This document shows positions 61,446 through 64,000 of a stretch of DNA of 64,000 bases, in pieces. The translations under genes were made by a program, and so were the position numbers. The stretch comes from Blastococcus sp. TF02A-26 (GTDB lineage: Bacteria; Actinomycetota; Actinomycetes; Mycobacteriales; Geodermatophilaceae). The first letter of the stretch is position 1. Each line of letters starts with the position of its first letter. The notes below the pieces were generated by a model. It was not told where the DNA came from, did no database searches, and worked only from the letters and a program-made list of their open reading frames with translations. The stretch spans positions 24,506 to 88,505 of the forward strand of contig NZ_QOHG01000018.1 in the NCBI RefSeq assembly GCF_003319125.1, read 5' to 3'.

Positions 61446-62126
61446 TCACGCGGTCGCCCGGTACTCGTCGAGCAGCCGGCGAGCGTCCTGCAGCCGCTGA
61501 AACGCGACGACGTCGCCGCCGTTGTCCGGGTGCAGCCGACGGGCGGCGACTCGGTAGGCGCTGCTCCGCCCGGTCAGCCACTCGCCGAGGACGTCGTCCG
61601 CGGTGACACCGTCGGCGTGCTCGGCGACGAAGCGGGCGGCCGCGTCGACCGTCATCGCGGCGGCCGGCATCGGGATCGCGTCCCCGCCGCCGGAGGGGAG
61701 CGCCTTCCACCCGGCGTACTGCTCGCCGCGGCGGGTGATGCCGTAGCGGTCGACCTTGCGCAGCGCCTCGAGGCCGAGCGCGATCGCGCGCAGGTTGTGT
61801 TGCCAGTCCGACTGCATGCCGTCGCGGCGCCAGGACGGGCGGACGAAGCGGTCGGTCGCGTACTGCAGCGGCCCGTGCACCGAGTCGAAGGCCAGGCGGA
61901 CCGCCGGCGACGCCGCCCGGGCGTCGGCCCGGAGCATGCCGTCCGCGCGGATCCCCCGCTCAGCGACGTCGACCTCGATGACGATGTGCTCCGCGTCCAG
62001 GGCGTAGAGCTCGCGGTCGAGGACATCGAGCGTGTCCGACCAGGTCGCGGTGAACTGGCTGTTCTCGTGCGCGCCGGCGAACGGTGTCCGGTCGCTGATC
62101 GGCCGCACGGTGTACGTGAAGGTCAT
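61446..62126 (-). CDS. Phage J-domain-like protein
   Basis: 226 residues. C-terminal J-like motif (AYRVAARRLHPDNGGDVVAF with HPDNGG in place of HPD) and an N-domain with DRELYALDAEHIVIEVD. May recruit DnaK or be a decoy. ATGA overlap with the upstream gene. Confidence 0.6.
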   Translation of the reverse strand: MTFTYTVRPISDRTPFAGAHENSQFTATWSDTLDVLDRELYALDAEHIVIEVDVAERGIRADGMLRADARAASPAVRLAFDSVHGPLQYATDRFVRPSWRRDGMQSDWQHNLRAIALGLEALRKVDRYGITRRGEQYAGWKALPSGGGDAIPMPAAAMTVDAAARFVAEHADGVTADDVLGEWLTGRSSAYRVAARRLHPDNGGDVVAFQRLQDARRLLDEYRATA

Positions 62127-62590
62127 TGGGCACCGCTCTTCTCGGCGGCCAGCTTGGCGATCGCCGCGGCGTAGTTGGGCGGGGGCGCAGGCGCCCACCA
62201 TGGGCAGGAGCCGCACCAGCAGACCGCCGGTGGGCAGTACCGGCCGGAGCCCGCCGGGTCGCACGCGCTGGGCTGGCCGGGCCGGCCACCGTCGGTGCAC
62301 GCGCACGTCGACGGCCGCGGCGCCGTCCGCTCGGCGGCCTGGCGGCGCTCGTCCGCCGTCCGGATCAGATCGGGGAGGACGCCGTCCTCCCCGCGGTGGC
62401 GCCGCAGGTAGCGGCGGAGCTCCCGGGCCTCATCCGGGGCGAGCTCGCTCGTCGACGCGAGCGGGCGGCCGACGTACAGGGCGGCGTAGGCAAGGCGGCT
62501 CGGTCGGTCCCGGACGCCGACCTCGTCGAAGGCGATCGCCAGCGCGGCGAGTAGTCCCCGGTCGGCGCGCTCGAGCACGGCGCCGGTCAT
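62123..62590 (-). CDS. Phage protein with Cys-rich C-terminus
   Basis: 155 residues. Helical N-part (LLAALAIAFDEVGVRDRPSR), ending in a Cys/Pro/Trp-rich tail (SGRYCPPAVCWCGSCPWWAP). Overlapping starts and stops on both sides. Unknown. Confidence 0.55.
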   Translation of the reverse strand: MTGAVLERADRGLLAALAIAFDEVGVRDRPSRLAYAALYVGRPLASTSELAPDEARELRRYLRRHRGEDGVLPDLIRTADERRQAAERTAPRPSTCACTDGGRPGQPSACDPAGSGRYCPPAVCWCGSCPWWAPAPPPNYAAAIAKLAAEKSGAQ

Positions 62591-62865
62591 GCCGGCGTCT
62601 CCGCGGCGACCAGTACTGGCAGGTCCGGCAGTCCGAGGCGGATGGCGGCGACCACCCGATGATGACCGTCCCAGACACGCCCGTCGGGCCCGAGCAGCAC
62701 GGGCTCGCGGACGCCCTGCGCGAGCAGCTCGGCTTCGAGCTCCCGCTGGTAGCTCGGGTCCTGGTCGACCAGGTCGCGCACCTCGTCGTCCCAGGACCAC
62801 GGCGGGCCGTAGCTGCCGGGGCCGTACTGGGCCAGCAGCTGAGCCAGCGGCATCCGCTCAGCCAC
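62587..62865 (-). CDS. ParB/Srx-like small protein
   Basis: 92 residues. VLLGPDGRVWDGHHRVVAAI is the ParB-N nucleotide-binding motif; the HTH is missing. GTG at 62865, or ATG at 62853. Phage ParB-like nucleases of this size exist; function unknown. Confidence 0.65.
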   Translation of the reverse strand: MAERMPLAQLLAQYGPGSYGPPWSWDDEVRDLVDQDPSYQRELEAELLAQGVREPVLLGPDGRVWDGHHRVVAAIRLGLPDLPVLVAAETPA

Positions 62866-63370
62866 CCGCCGTCACCGCCTCGGCCGGCCACGGGTACAGC
62901 GGGGGCAGCGGCTCATCGGCGGCGGGGTCCCACGCGAGGGTGGTAGCTCCGTCCCGCTGCGCCTCGGCCAGCGCCTGGTGCAGGGCGGTCATGTCGCGGT
63001 GCTCGTGCGCGCCGTTCGCGTGGCTGAGCGCCGCGAGCACCAGCGCCATGTTGTCGCGGTCGAGGCCGGCGACGGCGTCGGAGAGGTCGACGGCGTAGCC
63101 CTCGACGCCGAGCAGGCTGCCGATGATGGCCACGATGCGCCGCTGCGACCCGGACAGCCCGGGGCCGGAGTCGACGAAGCCGGCGACGTCGGGCCAGACC
63201 AGGCCCCGGGGTACCTCGGGGTCCTCGGCGTTGCTCAGCAGGAAGCCCCCGGCGGCCATCCGGTCAGCCAGGCTGCGGTGGCGTATGAGTAGCTCGACGC
63301 CGGCCTCGTACGGGTAGAGGCCGCGGGCCCAGAGGCGCAGTCCGGCCTGCTGCTCGGCCGTCGCGGTCAC
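62858..63370 (-). CDS. Phage protein of unknown function
   Basis: 170 residues, LRLWARGLYPYEAGVELLIR, GFLLSNAEDPEVPRGLVWPD and DRDNMALVLAALSHANGAHE. GTG overlapping the upstream stop. Similar proteins are found in actinophage clusters; no role known. Confidence 0.6.
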   Translation of the reverse strand: MTATAEQQAGLRLWARGLYPYEAGVELLIRHRSLADRMAAGGFLLSNAEDPEVPRGLVWPDVAGFVDSGPGLSGSQRRIVAIIGSLLGVEGYAVDLSDAVAGLDRDNMALVLAALSHANGAHEHRDMTALHQALAEAQRDGATTLAWDPAADEPLPPLYPWPAEAVTAGG

Positions 63371-63708
63371 GACGTCGCCCCGCACTGGCTGCAGAGCTCA
63401 CCGAGCTGCTCGGGGTCGGGGACCCACCAGCAGCCGCCCGGGCATGCGGCGTCCTCGGTGCAGCCGCAGACCCGGCAGGCCGCGACGTCGACGTCGAGCT
63501 CGGCGGGCCGCAGCCGCTCGAGCTTCGGCTGACCGCCCGCGAGGACGTCCTCGAGTCGACCGAAGGCGCTGCCGCGCAGCCGGTCGACCACGCCTTGGCC
63601 GACGTCGCTCAGGGCCGTCACCGCGACCCCATCCACGACGACCGTCGAGTCGGGCCGCTGACCGACCAGCGCCTGGACGACGACGTCGTGGCTGTCGAGC
63701 TCGCTCAC
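63367..63708 (-). CDS. Phage zinc-finger-like protein
   Basis: 113 residues. C-terminal CRVCGCTEDAACPGGCWWVP and LCSQCG zinc motif, common in actinophages. Its GTG overlaps the TGA of the repressor 3' segment (GTGA), coupling it to the viral form of the repressor. Confidence 0.7.
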   Translation of the reverse strand: MSELDSHDVVVQALVGQRPDSTVVVDGVAVTALSDVGQGVVDRLRGSAFGRLEDVLAGGQPKLERLRPAELDVDVAACRVCGCTEDAACPGGCWWVPDPEQLGELCSQCGATS

Positions 63709-63827
63709 GACGCGGCCGCCATCCGGGACGGCTCGAGCAGCTGCGGGTCGATGCTGCGCGGCGGGAAGGCGATGATGAGGGCGTCGTCACGTCGGGTGAC
63801 ATCCCGGGCGGAACGCACAACCTTGTA
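63705..63827 (-). CDS. Repressor 3' segment present only in the circular phage form
   Basis: 40 codons plus stop (YKVVRSARDVTRRDDALIIA, then FPPRSIDPQLLEPSRMAAAS). In the prophage it has no start of its own except a GTG at 63818. Joined at the core it extends the repressor in frame (GAT TAC AAG) to 149 residues. The Ala-rich end MAAAS may act as a degradation signal, unproven. Confidence 0.65.
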   Translation of the reverse strand, partial: YKVVRSARDVTRRDDALIIAFPPRSIDPQLLEPSRMAAAS

Positions 63828-63840
63828 ATCCGCGGGTTGT
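63826..63840. other. attR core
   Basis: TAATCCGCGGGTTGT. Followed by GTGGG-TTCGATC-CCCAC (63837-63853 region), the T-arm of the original host tRNA-Lys, then ACGGGGCCCAC. Only the 3' half of a tRNA is here. Confidence 0.85.
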
Positions 63841-63874
63841 GGGTTCGATCCCCACGGGGCCCACTCGCGATGAT

Positions 63875-64000
63875 GTGTTGTCTCGCCTGATGCTTGACCA
63901 CGGGGCTTCGGGTGAGGCGCGACAGTGTTGCGGTTGATGGTTGACAGCTGTTTCGGCTGATCCTTGACGCTCCCTCGATGAGGGAGTTGAGCGTGGCGGA
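63875..64000 (+). mobile_element. Left end of an IS481-like insertion sequence (partial)
   Basis: Begins near TGTTGTCTCGCCTGATGC. Three TGATNNTTGAC repeats at 63888, 63935 and 63958 precede the transposase start. The boundary is estimated; only the left end is in the window. Confidence 0.45.
63978..64000 (+). CDS. IS481-family transposase, first codons only
   Basis: ATG at 63978 encodes MRELSVA and runs off the window. This opening is common in actinobacterial IS481 transposases (MRELSVAEQRY type). Partial gene; identity is by memory of the family. Confidence 0.45.

Larger units (their letters stand above)
29615..63840. mobile_element. Integrated siphovirus-like temperate prophage (34.2 kb)
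   Basis: Bounded by identical 15-base cores (TAATCCGCGGGTTGT) exactly 34,211 bases apart, the left one inside tRNA-Lys. It contains repressor and Cro-like genes, replication, HK97-type head, terminase, portal, tail, lysis and tyrosine integrase genes. All structural genes appear intact, so it may be inducible. Base composition matches the host, suggesting long co-residence with GC-rich actinobacteria. Confidence 0.95.

Noticed and set aside
63800..63864. A second tRNA (anticodon TGT, Thr-like) at the right end
   Set aside because: Only the 3' half is present; the bases before the loop (ACAAC) do not pair with TCCGC and there is no D-arm or acceptor 5' strand. It is the attR remnant.

Overview
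The window is very GC-rich, uses many GTG starts and has densely packed genes. It carries mycothiol-dependent formaldehyde oxidation, a WhiB protein, DUF3073 and actinobacterial-type purS-purQ-purL and purF-purM genes. This points to an actinobacterium, most likely Geodermatophilaceae (Blastococcus, Geodermatophilus or Modestobacter type); the family is an inference from protein style, not from a search.

Host part, about 1-29,650. De novo purine synthesis is encoded by purS-purQ-purL plus a sterol-carrier-like gene (0.6-4.2 kb) and by purF-purM (11.0-13.6 kb). Between and after these lie a WYL regulator divergent from a broken VOC gene, a thioesterase, an OFA-type MFS transporter with its small partner, S-(hydroxymethyl)mycothiol dehydrogenase with an MBL hydrolase, DUF3073, a Val/Leu dehydrogenase, an M23 peptidase, and an overlapping MBL-AMP ligase-GMC oxidoreductase operon. 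Then come a tRNA Glu-Asp-Phe cluster, lipoproteins, a phosphoesterase, a GtrA protein, a DUF2231-Rieske protein and tRNA-Lys(UUU). Three host reading frames in the first 8.3 kb are each broken by one base in a G/C run, which suggests base-call errors or recent decay.

Prophage, 29,615-63,840 (34,211 bp between identical 15-bp cores). A siphovirus-like temperate phage is integrated in the 3' half of tRNA-Lys. From the left: repressor and Cro-like HTH genes facing away from each other, HNH, many overlapping small genes, a ParB-like protein, WhiB, and a replication protein gene holding iteron-like repeats (36.0-37.1 kb). Next are the HK97-fold major capsid protein and connectors (37.4-40.6 kb), a methyltransferase, HNH, terminase, portal, protease, tail genes with a -1 frameshift chaperone pair, tape measure, minor tail proteins and fibre, endolysin and holin-like proteins. 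After a strong terminator come further regulators, then a leftward operon holding six small genes and a tyrosine integrase.

The most striking point is the att site. The repressor gene (29,614-29,943, minus) ends at a TAA supplied by the host tRNA anticodon region. If the two cores are joined as in the circular phage, the same frame runs on for 40 more codons from the right end (63,827 to 63,705) and then overlaps the integrase operon. Integration should therefore shorten the repressor from 149 to 109 residues and cut the integrase operon off from the repressor promoter. This is the architecture of integration-dependent immunity known from some mycobacteriophages, here in a different host group and with integrase six genes downstream. 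The window ends inside what looks like an IS481-type insertion sequence.
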